Shown piece by piece: positions 33,893 to 42,444 of a stretch of 64,000 bases of DNA. The notes beneath the pieces are model-generated. The model searched no databases. It saw nothing but the letters and a program-made list of their open reading frames with translations, and had not been told where the DNA came from. Where the stretch lies: the NCBI RefSeq assembly GCF_025642155.1, contig NZ_CP106798.1, positions 8,060,001 to 8,124,000 on the forward strand, written 5' to 3'. A program made the position numbers and the translations under genes. Source of the DNA: Streptomyces sp. HUAS 15-9 (GTDB lineage Bacteria; Actinomycetota; Actinomycetes; Streptomycetales; Streptomycetaceae). Within the stretch, counting starts at the first letter, position 1, and every line of letters starts with the position of its first letter.

Positions 33893-34033
33893 CACGAGCT
33901 CCAGCAGTTCCGGTTCCACCTTGGCCTCCTGAGCGGCGGCCACGGCAGCGCCGTGCAGGGCACCCATTGCTCCGGAAACGGCGGGGGTGACTTTCTTGAG
34001 GGCGACGCGGGCGGGGGAGATGCGTGTTGCCAT
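33890..34033 (-). pseudogene. 5' fragment of a carboxymuconolactone decarboxylase/AhpD-family gene
   Basis: From ATG 34033 the minus strand reads 48 residues that begin like CMD-family proteins (MATRISPARVALKKV) and end in VEPELLELVK. In intact members this is followed by RASQINGC and the catalytic Cys-x-x-Cys. After the Lys codon the sequence turns into antisense of the ligase fragment, and similarity is lost. The 3' two-thirds of the gene, including both active-site cysteines, is missing. Its truncation point coincides with that of the opposing ligase fragment. Confidence 0.75.
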
Positions 34034-34144
34034 GCCGCAACTCTGTATGCGGAAAGGGGGAAGCGAGCGGGGATGCGGAAAACCAGAAATGCCGAAGTGC
34101 TTTCGGTGAGCCCGGTGAGAGGCCGGGCGGAGTAGCTTGAGGGC

Positions 34145-34624
34145 ATGTACGCCACGCGAGCCACCCGGCATCTGCAGGCGCCCCCGGCCGTCGTCTACCG
34201 GGCCCTTACCGACCCGGACGCGGTCGCCGCCTGGCGCGTGCCCGACGGCATGACCGCCCACGTCCACGCGTTCGACGCCCGCGAAGGCGGCGCCTTCCGT
34301 GTCTCCCTCGTCTACGACGAACCCGGCACCCCCGGAAAGTCCGGCGGACGCACGGACACGTACCGAGGGCACTTCGCGCGCCTGGTACCGGACCGACTGG
34401 TCGTCGAGGAGAGCGAGTTCGAGTCGGACGACGACGCCCTGCGCCGCCCGATGACCCTGACCACCTCGCTGACCCGTGCCGACGGCGGCGGGACGGACGT
34501 CGTCATGGTGCACGACGGGATCCCCGACGAGATCCCCCGGGCGGACAATGAGCTCGGTACCCGCATGGCCCTCGACAAGCTTGCCCGGCTGGTCGAGCGG
34601 ACCGGGCCGGCGGCCAACGCCTGA
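34145..34624 (+). CDS. SRPBCC/AHSA1-domain protein
   Basis: A 159-residue START-like (SRPBCC) domain protein. It opens with YATRATRHLQAPPAVVYRAL and DPDAVAAWRVPDGM, the typical AHSA1 helix-grip start, and has GGAFRVSLVYDE and YRGHFARLVPDRLVVEE in the sheet region. The family binds hydrophobic ligands or assists Hsp90 in eukaryotes; the bacterial role is mostly unknown. It is divergent from the truncated CMD gene and separated from the candidate deletion junction by about 250 bp. It appears intact. Confidence 0.85.
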   Translation: MYATRATRHLQAPPAVVYRALTDPDAVAAWRVPDGMTAHVHAFDAREGGAFRVSLVYDEPGTPGKSGGRTDTYRGHFARLVPDRLVVEESEFESDDDALRRPMTLTTSLTRADGGGTDVVMVHDGIPDEIPRADNELGTRMALDKLARLVERTGPAANA

Positions 34625-34701
34625 CCTGGAGCAGGCCGGTTGACCCGGGCGAGGCCCGGGAGCCGGCCCCCCGTGCCGGGGACGGGCTCCGTCGTGCGTG
34701 C

Positions 34702-35305
34702 TCAGGCTTCCCGGTGCGGGTGGTACGGCCGGGGCAGGCGCATGCCACGGTCGGCCATGATCTGCCGTACGCGATTGGGGTAGTCGGTGATGATGCCGTC
34801 GACGCCGAAGTCCATCAGCGCCTCCACGGTGGCCAGGTCGTCGCAGGTCCAGGGCACGACCTTGAGACCCCGGGCGTGTGCCTCGGCGACCATGGCGGCG
34901 TCCGAGTAGAAGCGGAAGCCCGGGTCGCCGACCTTGCCGCTCTGCGGGAAGCCGTAGTTGGGGGAGAGGGTCGTGACACCCGGGATCGTGGCGGCGGCCC
35001 TGCCGAAGTCACCGTCGTGGTCGTCCGCGTCGATCCCGCCGAGCCACGGCGAGGCACCGGGCCGACCGACCTGCAGGAAGTCGTAGTTGGTCAGAGCCAC
35101 CAGGGGCCACCTGGGGGCGAGCCGGAGCATCACCTTCAGGGCACCCCAGTCGAAGGACTGGATGGTGACCTGGTTCTCGATGCCCGAGCGGTGGATCTCC
35201 TCGTACACCCGGCGGACGAACAGCTCGCGCGGCGCGGTCTGTTCGGGCTCGCCGGCCTCGACCCTCGTCTCGATGTTCAGCTTGACCTGTTTGGCGTGAC
35301 AGCTC
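34702..35305 (-). pseudogene. Glycerophosphodiester phosphodiesterase lacking its 5' half
   Basis: The frame reads VKLNIETRVEAGEPEQTAPR, QVTIQSFDWGALKVM, FRFYSDAAMVAEAHARGLKV and VDGIITDYPNRVRQIMA, the C-terminal half of a GDPD TIM-barrel. The N-terminal signal peptide and the catalytic HRG..PENT segment are absent. Upstream in frame there is a TGA inside the neighbouring AKR gene, and no start codon or Shine-Dalgarno sequence is available. An internal GTG at 35208 would give only 168 residues, without an active site. A non-functional remnant is most likely. The break lies at about 35,295-35,320, next to the intact AKR gene. Confidence 0.8.
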
Positions 35306-35320
35306 TTGACCGGGCCCGCG

Positions 35321-36310
<990 letters not shown>

Positions 36311-36362
36311 GGGAGTCCCAGCCTTTCCTTGCGAAATCGATCGTCGTGCCGTTACGTCCGGG

Positions 36363-36393
36363 ACGTTAGGACTTGGAGTGCTCTCGAAGTCAA
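36363..36393 (-). promoter_or_regulatory. MerR-type promoter/operator of the aldo/keto reductase gene
   Basis: On the minus strand, -35 TTGACT (36393-36388) and -10 TAACGT (36368-36363) are separated by 19 bp, the over-long spacing characteristic of MerR-family promoters. The spacer carries a dyad (36370-36391) of GACTTCGAGAG against CACTCCAAGTC with 9 of 11 pairs matched. In this family the regulator twists the DNA to realign the two hexamers upon sensing an inducer. No merR gene is found nearby in the window. Confidence 0.8.
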
Positions 36394-36558
36394 GGCGAGG
36401 GTTCGCGGTGTTCGTGCGCAAAGACGCCTGAGTGCTGGTGCACCTCTGTGGCCACGTTCCTCCACGGTGTCCCACCGGTCGATCGGACCCGATCGGCCGG
36501 ACGGCGCTGCCGGACGAGACCGGATGGCGCAGCCATGTGAGTTCTGCGCATATGTGGG

Positions 36559-39294
36559 ATGAATGGGATCATTGAGCGGGAAAGCGCTGCCCATGGCCTG
36601 ATGGACGGGGTGGTGAGCGCAGTGGCCGCAGTCGATGAGAACGAGGAGGGATCGGCGACCGACGCGTACGTCGATCCCCTGGGAGAACCGTTTCTTCAGA
36701 CGCGGTTCGCCCTCCCGACGGTGCCTGCCACCTTCCTGCGGCGCGAGCGCCTGGCGGGCCATCTCGACCAGGCGCTGCACACGCCCCTGACGGTCGTCAA
36801 CGGGGCGGCCGGTGCCGGCAAGACCCTGCTGGTCGCCGACTGGGCCGCGGGCCTCGACGAGACGGTCGCCTGGCTCACCAACGACGCGGGCGACCAGGGC
36901 CCCGGCATGTTCTGGGCCTATCTGCTGCAGGCCCTGCGCGCCGTCGGCGTGCCGGTGTCCGGCGAGGTCGGCTGCCCGGCGGACGCGACCCGGGTGGACC
37001 ACAAGCTCCTGGCGCGGCTCGCCGCCGAGCTGAGCGGCCGTGAGCGCCCGGTGATCGTCGTGCTCGACGAGTACGACCACGTGAGCGCGCCGGAGATCGC
37101 GGACCAGCTGGAATTCGTCCTGCACCACGCGGGGAGCGGCATGCGGCTGGTCCTGGTCACCCGCACCGAACCGCTGCTGCCGCTGCACCGCTACCGGGCT
37201 GCGGACGCCATGACCGAGATCCGCAACGCCGAGCTCGCCTTCACCCCCGAGGAGGCGGCCACCCTGCTGGAGCTGCACGGTCTGACCCTGCCCGTGGAGG
37301 CCGCAGGCTCCCTCGTGGACCGCACCCGGGGATGGGCCGCGGGGCTGCGCCTGTGCGCCCTGGCCGCCCAGGAGAGCCCCGATCCCGCGACGTACCTGAA
37401 GGAGTTCGAGGCCGACCGCAGCGCGGTCGCCGACTTCCTCCTCGCGGAGGTGCTCAGACAGCAGACGGACCGGACACAGGACCTCCTGCTGCGCGTCAGC
37501 GTCCTGGACCGGTTCTGTCCCGACCTCGCCGATGCACTGACCGGGCAGGCCGGTGCCGCGCCCGTCCTGGCCGAGCTGCACCGCCAGAACGCCTTCGTCG
37601 AGCACCTCGGACACACCTGGTACCGGCTCCACCCGCTGTTCGCGGAGATCCTCAGGGCCCATCTGCGGGCGCGTTCGCCCGGCCTGGAACCGGAACTCCA
37701 CCGGCGGGCGGCACAGTGGCTGCGCGGCTCCGGCTCCCTGCCGGAGACCCTCGCCCATGGCGCGGCCGCGGGCGACTGGGAGTTCACCGCGGGCGCCCTC
37801 GTCGACGACCTGGCCATCGGGCAGCTCTTCACCGGCCTGCGCTGCGACGACCTGACCGAACTGTTCTCCCGGATGGGACCGGAGACCATCAGCCCCGCGG
37901 CGGAGCTGGTCCGCGCCGCGCGCGATCTGTCCCGGCACGACCTCGACCGGGGCCTGACCCATCTGCGCCAGGCCGAGGAGCGGCTCGCCGCGGGCGGGTC
38001 CGATCTGACGGCGTGGCTGAGCTGTGCGCTGCTGGAGGCCCTGGCGGCCCGGCTCACGGGTTCTCCCGGCAAGGCCGAGAAGGCCGTGGAGACGGCCGCG
38101 GAACTGCGCCACGAGATACCCGCCCACCTGCTGGAGAAGCACCCCGAGCTCACCGCCCTGCTGCTGACGCACCTGGGTTCGGCGCGCCTGTGGGCCGGGC
38201 GCTTCGACGACGCGTGCGCCGCCCTGTCCTCGGTGGTCGGCGGGCCCGGCGGAGCCTCGACGGCGCTGCCCCGGGAGGAGTCCCTGGGCCATCTGGCACT
38301 GATCGACTACCTCAACGGCTGGCCCGGCCGGGCCGAGCGCAAGGCCCTGGCGGCGATGGCGGAGACGGAGCGGGTCGGCCTGCCCCAGCCGTCCGGCTGC
38401 GGTATCGGGCGGCTGGTCCTGGCCGCCGTGGCCGTCGACCGTGACGAACTCGTCCGGGCCCAGGCGTTCCTCGACGAGGCGGCCGATGCCAGCCCCGACA
38501 TCCAGGACCCGGTGACCGCGGCGGGCCGGTCCATCGCGGCGGCGCGTCTGCTGCTGGCCCGGGGAGACGCCCAGGCCGCGGTGGCGGCGGCCGACCCCGC
38601 CGTTCCCGCCGACGTTCCCTCGCCCTGGGCAAGGGGCCACGCGGCGCTCATCACGTCCGCCGCCCACCTCGCCGAAGGACGGCCCGACAGCGCCGCGGAG
38701 GTGCTGGAGCAGGTGCCCTACGACGAGCAGCCGGCGTGCGCCGTTCAGGTGGCGCGCGTCCATCTCGCCGCGGGACACCGCAGGGAGGCGATCGATCTGC
38801 TCGACCGTCTGTGCACCAAGGGCCGGGCCGGTCCCGCGGTCACCGTCCCGGCCGCACTGGTACGCGCCCAGGCCGCCGACGAGGAGGGGGACAGCGACAC
38901 CGCCCGCAGACTCGTCGCCCAGGCACTCCGGGAGGCCCGGCGGGAGCGGCTGCGGCGGCCGTTCCTCGAAGCCGGACCACGCGTCCGGCGGCTCCTGTGC
39001 ACGGCCCCGCTCCAGGGACTGACCGAGGGCTGGCTCACCTCCGACGGTCCACGGCACGGCGGGCCGCAGCGGATCACGGTGGAGCCCGCGCCGTTCATCG
39101 TGGAGGAGCTGAGCGGACGCGAGCGCGACGTGCTGCACCGGCTGGCCCAGATGATGTCCACGGAGGAGATCGCCGCCGACCTGTTCGTCTCGGTGAACAC
39201 CGTCAAGACCCACCTCAAGAGCGTCTACCGGAAGCTCGCGGTGAACCGGCGCAGCGACGCCGTACGCCGGGCCCGCGAACTGGGGCTGCTGTGA
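36559..39294 (+). CDS. Large LuxR-family (MalT-like, STAND ATPase) transcriptional regulator
   Basis: A 911-residue protein. The ATPase domain has Walker [10 protein letters not shown] (residues 81-89) and Walker [13 protein letters not shown] winged-helix/helical region follows with [15 protein letters not shown], as in MalT. The long middle (~330-830) is TPR-like. The C-terminal LuxR HTH (~848-911) has [20 protein letters not shown] and [16 protein letters not shown]. MalT-type proteins bind ATP and an inducer and then activate promoters. The inducer is unknown. Start ATG 36559 lacks a strong Shine-Dalgarno sequence; ATG 36601 is possible. It is divergent from the AKR gene and followed at 44 bp by a small membrane-protein gene. 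Confidence 0.92.
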   Translation: MNGIIERESAAHGLMDGVVSAVAAVDENEEGSATDAYVDPLGEPFLQTRFALPTVPATFLRRERLAGHLDQALHTPLTVVNGAAGAGKTLLVADWAAGLDETVAWLTNDAGDQGPGMFWAYLLQALRAVGVPVSGEVGCPADATRVDHKLLARLAAELSGRERPVIVVLDEYDHVSAPEIADQLEFVLHHAGSGMRLVLVTRTEPLLPLHRYRAADAMTEIRNAELAFTPEEAATLLELHGLTLPVEAAGSLVDRTRGWAAGLRLCALAAQESPDPATYLKEFEADRSAVADFLLAEVLRQQTDRTQDLLLRVSVLDRFCPDLADALTGQAGAAPVLAELHRQNAFVEHLGHTWYRLHPLFAEILRAHLRARSPGLEPELHRRAAQWLRGSGSLPETLAHGAAAGDWEFTAGALVDDLAIGQLFTGLRCDDLTELFSRMGPETISPAAELVRAARDLSRHDLDRGLTHLRQAEERLAAGGSDLTAWLSCALLEALAARLTGSPGKAEKAVETAAELRHEIPAHLLEKHPELTALLLTHLGSARLWAGRFDDACAALSSVVGGPGGASTALPREESLGHLALIDYLNGWPGRAERKALAAMAETERVGLPQPSGCGIGRLVLAAVAVDRDELVRAQAFLDEAADASPDIQDPVTAAGRSIAAARLLLARGDAQAAVAAADPAVPADVPSPWARGHAALITSAAHLAEGRPDSAAEVLEQVPYDEQPACAVQVARVHLAAGHRREAIDLLDRLCTKGRAGPAVTVPAALVRAQAADEEGDSDTARRLVAQALREARRERLRRPFLEAGPRVRRLLCTAPLQGLTEGWLTSDGPRHGGPQRITVEPAPFIVEELSGRERDVLHRLAQMMSTEEIAADLFVSVNTVKTHLKSVYRKLAVNRRSDAVRRARELGLL

Positions 39295-39338
39295 CTCCAC
39301 CGGCAGCCCGGGGCCGCTGAGAACCCGCGGAGACCACC

Positions 39339-39845
39339 ATGGCCTCGTCCGAACGCGTCAACTCCCCGGCACGCCGGGCCCACGCCGACTACACGGGAGG
39401 CGTCTACGGCTCCATGCTCGCCGCCTCCGTGGTGGCCGGCGCCGGCCTCCTGGGCGCGTTCCCGCGCGTGGAGCTCGTGCTGTTGCTGCTGCTCACGGGC
39501 GTGGTGTTCTGGATCGCGCATGTGCATGCCGAGCTGTTCGGGGAGCGTCTGGCACAGATGGCCCTGGACCGCCGGACCGTCCTGCACGTGTGCCGCAACG
39601 AATGGCCCATCGTCAAGGCCGCCGTCCCGCCCGCCGCGGCCGTGGCCATGAGCCCGCTGCTGGGCTTCGACCTGCCGGGCACGCTCTGGCTGGCGCTCGC
39701 GGTGGCCGTGGCCGGGCAGGTGGGCTGGTCGGTGGCGGCGGCCCGGCGTGCGGGCGCCTCCTGGCGGCAGTCGGCCACGACGGCCGCGGTCAACCTGGTC
39801 CTCGGGTTGCTGATCATCGCGTTCAAGCTGGCACTGAAAGCCTGA
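39339..39845 (+). CDS. Small integral membrane protein, unknown function
   Basis: The product has 168 residues and four predicted TM helices: ~22-42 (YGSMLAASVVAGAGLLGAF), ~45-62 (ELVLLLLLTGVVFWIAHVH), ~98-130 and ~148-166. A short hydrophilic N terminus (ASSERVNSPARRAHADY) and a cytoplasmic loop with LFGERLAQMALDRRTVLH are visible. No catalytic motif. It lies directly behind the MalT-like regulator and may be co-transcribed with it. Confidence 0.72.
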   Translation: MASSERVNSPARRAHADYTGGVYGSMLAASVVAGAGLLGAFPRVELVLLLLLTGVVFWIAHVHAELFGERLAQMALDRRTVLHVCRNEWPIVKAAVPPAAAVAMSPLLGFDLPGTLWLALAVAVAGQVGWSVAAARRAGASWRQSATTAAVNLVLGLLIIAFKLALKA

Positions 39846-39995
39846 ACGCCCGAAGGACCGAGTGACCGAAGCCGCAAAGCCCTGGCAGTGTCAGGTCACC
39901 CGAACCGGGTGAGGCCGGAGGACACCCCGAGGCGGACGATCACAGACAGGGGGGAACGGTCCGCCTGCCCCGGACAGCCCGCGGGAGAGCCGCCC

Positions 39996-40208
39996 ATGCG
40001 CTATGAGATCCGCATCGAAGGACATCTGTCCGAGACGCTGGCCAAGGCCTTCCCCGAGCTCGACCACGCGGCGCTGGCCGGTCAGACGGTCCTGATCGGC
40101 CCGGTCGTCGACGAGGCCCACTTCTACCGGCTGCTGAAGCGCTGCCAGTCGCTGGGGCTGCGCGTGCTGGAGATGCGGCGGCTGCCGGAACGGCCGGCGT
40201 GGCCGTGA
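39996..40208 (+). CDS. Small conserved protein (70 aa)
   Basis: MRYEIRIEGHLSETLAKAFP opens a compact alpha/beta protein with a repeated pattern of short strands and helices (TVLIGPVVDEAHFYRLLKRC and GLRVLEMRRL). GGGAG precedes ATG 39996. The 36 residues upstream in the open frame look non-coding. Proteins of this kind occur in actinobacteria; I do not know the role. It ends 3 bp before the stop of the convergent ion-channel gene. Confidence 0.72.
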   Translation: MRYEIRIEGHLSETLAKAFPELDHAALAGQTVLIGPVVDEAHFYRLLKRCQSLGLRVLEMRRLPERPAWP

Positions 40209-40211
40209 CCG

Positions 40212-40781
40212 TCACGGCCTGTCCTGTCCGGCGCTTCTCCCCGCGCCCGGCTCGGGCGGCGGCTCCTTCGCCCGCCGGCGCAGCCCCAGTTCCATCGCAC
40301 TCGTAAGGATCCGCACGGCGACGCCGGCGAGTAGAAGACCGCAGGTCATCTGGAGCATTGTCACCACACGTCCCAGCTGGGAGATGGCGGTGATGTCGCC
40401 ATAGCCGACGGTGGCGAACGTGCTGAGCGCGAAGTACAGGGCGTCCGTCTTCGTCAGCGCCTCGCTGAAGGACCCCGGGCGGGTGTCGTCCAGCACGTAG
40501 TAGGTGCTGGCGAAGAGCACCACGAAGAGCGCCAGCGTGATGACCAGTGCCTCGACGGCCTTCAGCCGCGGGTGGGGCGAGCGCAGGATGGCCCAGACCT
40601 CCCACGCGAAGACCAGGAACACCCCCAGCACACCGCCCAGCAGCAGTGCCGAGGCGGCGGCCGTGCTGTGCTCGCTTAGGGGAACCACATAGTAGGCGGT
40701 GACGAGTCCGGCCGTGATGAGGACCATACGCGTCACTGCCAGAATCGACGGCCGCCCCGGGACGGCCAGCGGACCGCTCAT
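40212..40781 (-). CDS. Two-TM-pore potassium channel family protein
   Basis: A 189-residue ion-channel protein. Two N-terminal helices (~15-33 and ~42-65) precede the channel unit: an outer helix ~75-95, the pore loop with selectivity filter TVGYGD (ALYFALSTFATVGYGDITA), and the inner helix ~130-160 with MLQMTCGLLLAGVAVRI. The C terminus is short and charged (LRRRAKEPPPEPGAGRS), with no RCK/TrkA-N domain, so gating is not through a nucleotide-binding ring. It should form a tetrameric K+ pore in the cytoplasmic membrane. Confidence 0.93.
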   Translation of the reverse strand: MSGPLAVPGRPSILAVTRMVLITAGLVTAYYVVPLSEHSTAAASALLLGGVLGVFLVFAWEVWAILRSPHPRLKAVEALVITLALFVVLFASTYYVLDDTRPGSFSEALTKTDALYFALSTFATVGYGDITAISQLGRVVTMLQMTCGLLLAGVAVRILTSAMELGLRRRAKEPPPEPGAGRSAGQDRP

Positions 40782-41006
40782 CTCGTGTCTCCACGCTCCA
40801 TCGCGCCGGACATCTCCTCGTTTCCGATCGGCCGGAACCCGGCGGAGTCGTCCGCCTACCCCTCATCGTCACCGCGGTGCGGCGGGTTCACCCGCCGAGG
40901 GTGACCCGGTGGGCGACGGCAGGGGGGACTCTGGCCGGGCGAGGCCCTCGCACACCGCCCCGTCGGCGGTCCGGGGGCGACCCGTCCGATCGCGTGAGGA
41001 GGAGCC

Positions 41007-41141
41007 ATGACCGAGTCACGCGGCCCGGAGCCGGGTCCCGGACCGGAGCACACTCCCGACGGGGCGGCCTCCACAGCAGCGGGGACCGCACACCGCGCCG
41101 GTGCCCCGAGCGGGGCGCGCACGATCACCCTCCCCGGGTGA
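41007..41141 (+). CDS. Short Pro/Gly/Ala-rich ORF (44 aa)
   Basis: ATG 41007 follows GAGGAGGAGCC, a very strong Shine-Dalgarno sequence, and the frame gives MTESRGPEPGPGPEHTPDG ... TITLPG and a TGA at 41139. The composition is that of a disordered peptide. The Shine-Dalgarno quality argues for translation; the sequence itself argues for little more. It is divergent from the channel gene and 82 bp upstream of the SHOCT gene. It could also be the remaining start of a larger, lost gene. Confidence 0.35.
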   Translation: MTESRGPEPGPGPEHTPDGAASTAAGTAHRAGAPSGARTITLPG

Positions 41142-41222
41142 GGCCGACCCGTCCTTGCCGTGGGCACGCTGAATTCGGCACAAACCGGCTGCCGGGCGAG
41201 CGCCCGGAACAGAGGAGACCAA

Positions 41223-41696
41223 ATGAGCGCGCAGATGTACCTGGCGTACGACTATCCGCTGCTGAGCGCCTTCTGGACCATGCTGTGGTTCTTCCTGTGG
41301 ATCCTGTGGTTCATCCTGCTGTTCCGGATCGTCGTGGACATCTTCAATGACGACTCCATGAGCGGCTGGGGCAAGGCCGGCTGGCTGGTGTTCGTGGTCC
41401 TGGTGCCCTTCCTGGGCGTGTTCGTCTACGTGATCGCCCGCGGCAGGAGCATGGGGCGCCGGGAGCTGGAGCGGGCACACGCACAGCAGCAGGCCTTCGA
41501 CTCGTACGTCCGCGAGACGGCCAAGGGCGGCGGGGGACGGCCCAGCAGCGTGGACGAGCTGGCCAGGCTGTCCGAGATGCGCGCCCGCGGTGACATCACG
41601 GACGAGGAGTACGGCAGGGCGAAGGCACTGGTCCTGAGCGACTTTGGACCGGTGGGCGGCCCGAGCGGAACCGTCCAGTCCACCTCCGGTCGCTGA
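41223..41696 (+). CDS. Membrane protein with PLDc_N-like helices and a C-terminal SHOCT domain
   Basis: The product has 157 residues. Two TM helices at ~15-37 (FWTMLWFFLWILWFILLF) and ~50-75 (GWLVFVVLVPFLGVFVYVI) form the PLDc_N-type hairpin, which is followed by a charged helix (GRRELERAHAQQQAFDSYV). The C-terminal SHOCT motif is ELARLSEMRARGDITDEEYG. SHOCT is a short helical oligomerisation motif. Function unknown, probably membrane stress related. ATG 41223 follows AGAGGAG. It is followed at 33 bp by another small membrane-protein gene. Confidence 0.88.
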   Translation: MSAQMYLAYDYPLLSAFWTMLWFFLWILWFILLFRIVVDIFNDDSMSGWGKAGWLVFVVLVPFLGVFVYVIARGRSMGRRELERAHAQQQAFDSYVRETAKGGGGRPSSVDELARLSEMRARGDITDEEYGRAKALVLSDFGPVGGPSGTVQSTSGR

Positions 41697-41729
41697 GCAC
41701 ATCCGACGATAGGGAAACGAGGCACGGGC

Positions 41730-42158
41730 ATGACCGCTCCACGCAGCACGACGCAAGTGCAGACGACCAAGCAGCAATGGGCCGGCGGCCTGACGGCGTT
41801 CGCGGCCGTCATGCTGATGATCGCCGGGATCCTGGACATCTTTCGGGGCATCATGGCGATCGCCCAGGACGACGTGTTCGTCACGACACCCAACTACGCC
41901 TTCAAGTTCGACCTCTCCGGCTGGGGCTGGGTCCACCTGATCCTGGGCGCGGTCGCCGTGATCGTCGGTCTCGGCCTGTTCCAGAGGTCGATGTGGGCGC
42001 GGGTCGCGGGCGTGACCATCGCCGGGCTCATCATCATCGCCAACTTCCTCTCCCTGCCGTACTACCCGATCTGGTCGATCGTGATGATCGCCTTCTCGGG
42101 CTTCGTCATCTGGGCGCTGTGCGTGTCCCCGACCGAACAGCCGTCACGAACCGCCTAG
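41730..42158 (+). CDS. Four-TM membrane protein, DUF7144-like
   Basis: The product has 142 residues. After a soluble N terminus (MTAPRSTTQVQTTKQQWAGG) come four TM helices: ~20-40 (LTAFAAVMLMIAGILDIFRG), ~65-85, ~90-110 (AGVTIAGLIIIANFLSL) and ~115-133. The arrangement and the sequence GILDIFRGIMAIAQDDVFV match the DUF7144/SPW-like family of actinobacterial membrane proteins of unknown function. It probably forms one transcript with the SHOCT gene and ends in a terminator. Confidence 0.85.
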   Translation: MTAPRSTTQVQTTKQQWAGGLTAFAAVMLMIAGILDIFRGIMAIAQDDVFVTTPNYAFKFDLSGWGWVHLILGAVAVIVGLGLFQRSMWARVAGVTIAGLIIIANFLSLPYYPIWSIVMIAFSGFVIWALCVSPTEQPSRTA

Positions 42159-42183
42159 CAACTGCCACACACCAGGTGAGGGA

Positions 42184-42215
42184 GCCCCCGACGCCGTGGT
42201 CACGGCGCCGGGGGC
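42184..42215 (+). terminator. Terminator after the DUF7144-like gene
   Basis: GCCCCCG-A-CGCCGTG pairs with CACGGCG-C-CGGGGGC, a 14-bp stem with one mismatch, 25 bp beyond the stop codon. Confidence 0.75.
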
Positions 42216-42394
42216 GGCGTTTCCTGGGGGTTCGGCCGGTGCCCCGACGCTGTCCGCATCGATTCCGCGGCGGGGTGGAGGATGCGTGGGGCAGGCGGCT
42301 TCCGTTCGGTCGGTCGAAGGCGGGACCACGTGGGCCGGGCGTGGTGATCGGTCTGGAAGTCGACGACGTGGACCGACGACAACGGATGAAGGCG

Positions 42395-42424
42395 GTGCCC
42401 CGGCCGTGGTCTCGGCCGGGGCAC
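42395..42424 (-). terminator. Terminator after gap
   Basis: Perfect 12-bp stem GTGCCCCGGCCG / CGGCCGGGGCAC with a 6-nt loop, 20 bp beyond the gap stop codon. Confidence 0.8.
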
Positions 42425-42444
42425 GGTGGCAGCGAGGGACCGGA

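Noticed and set aside
33893..34135. Continuation of the CoA-ligase frame beyond codon ~119
   Set aside because: This part is the exact antisense of the CMD gene fragment and intergenic DNA, with Gly/Cys/Ala-rich nonsense; it is read-through past the junction, not a novel C-terminal domain.
36352..39300. A 982-codon open frame opposite the MalT-like regulator
   Set aside because: The plus strand encodes a complete LuxR/MalT protein with Walker and HTH motifs; the minus-strand frame is a composition shadow without any motif.
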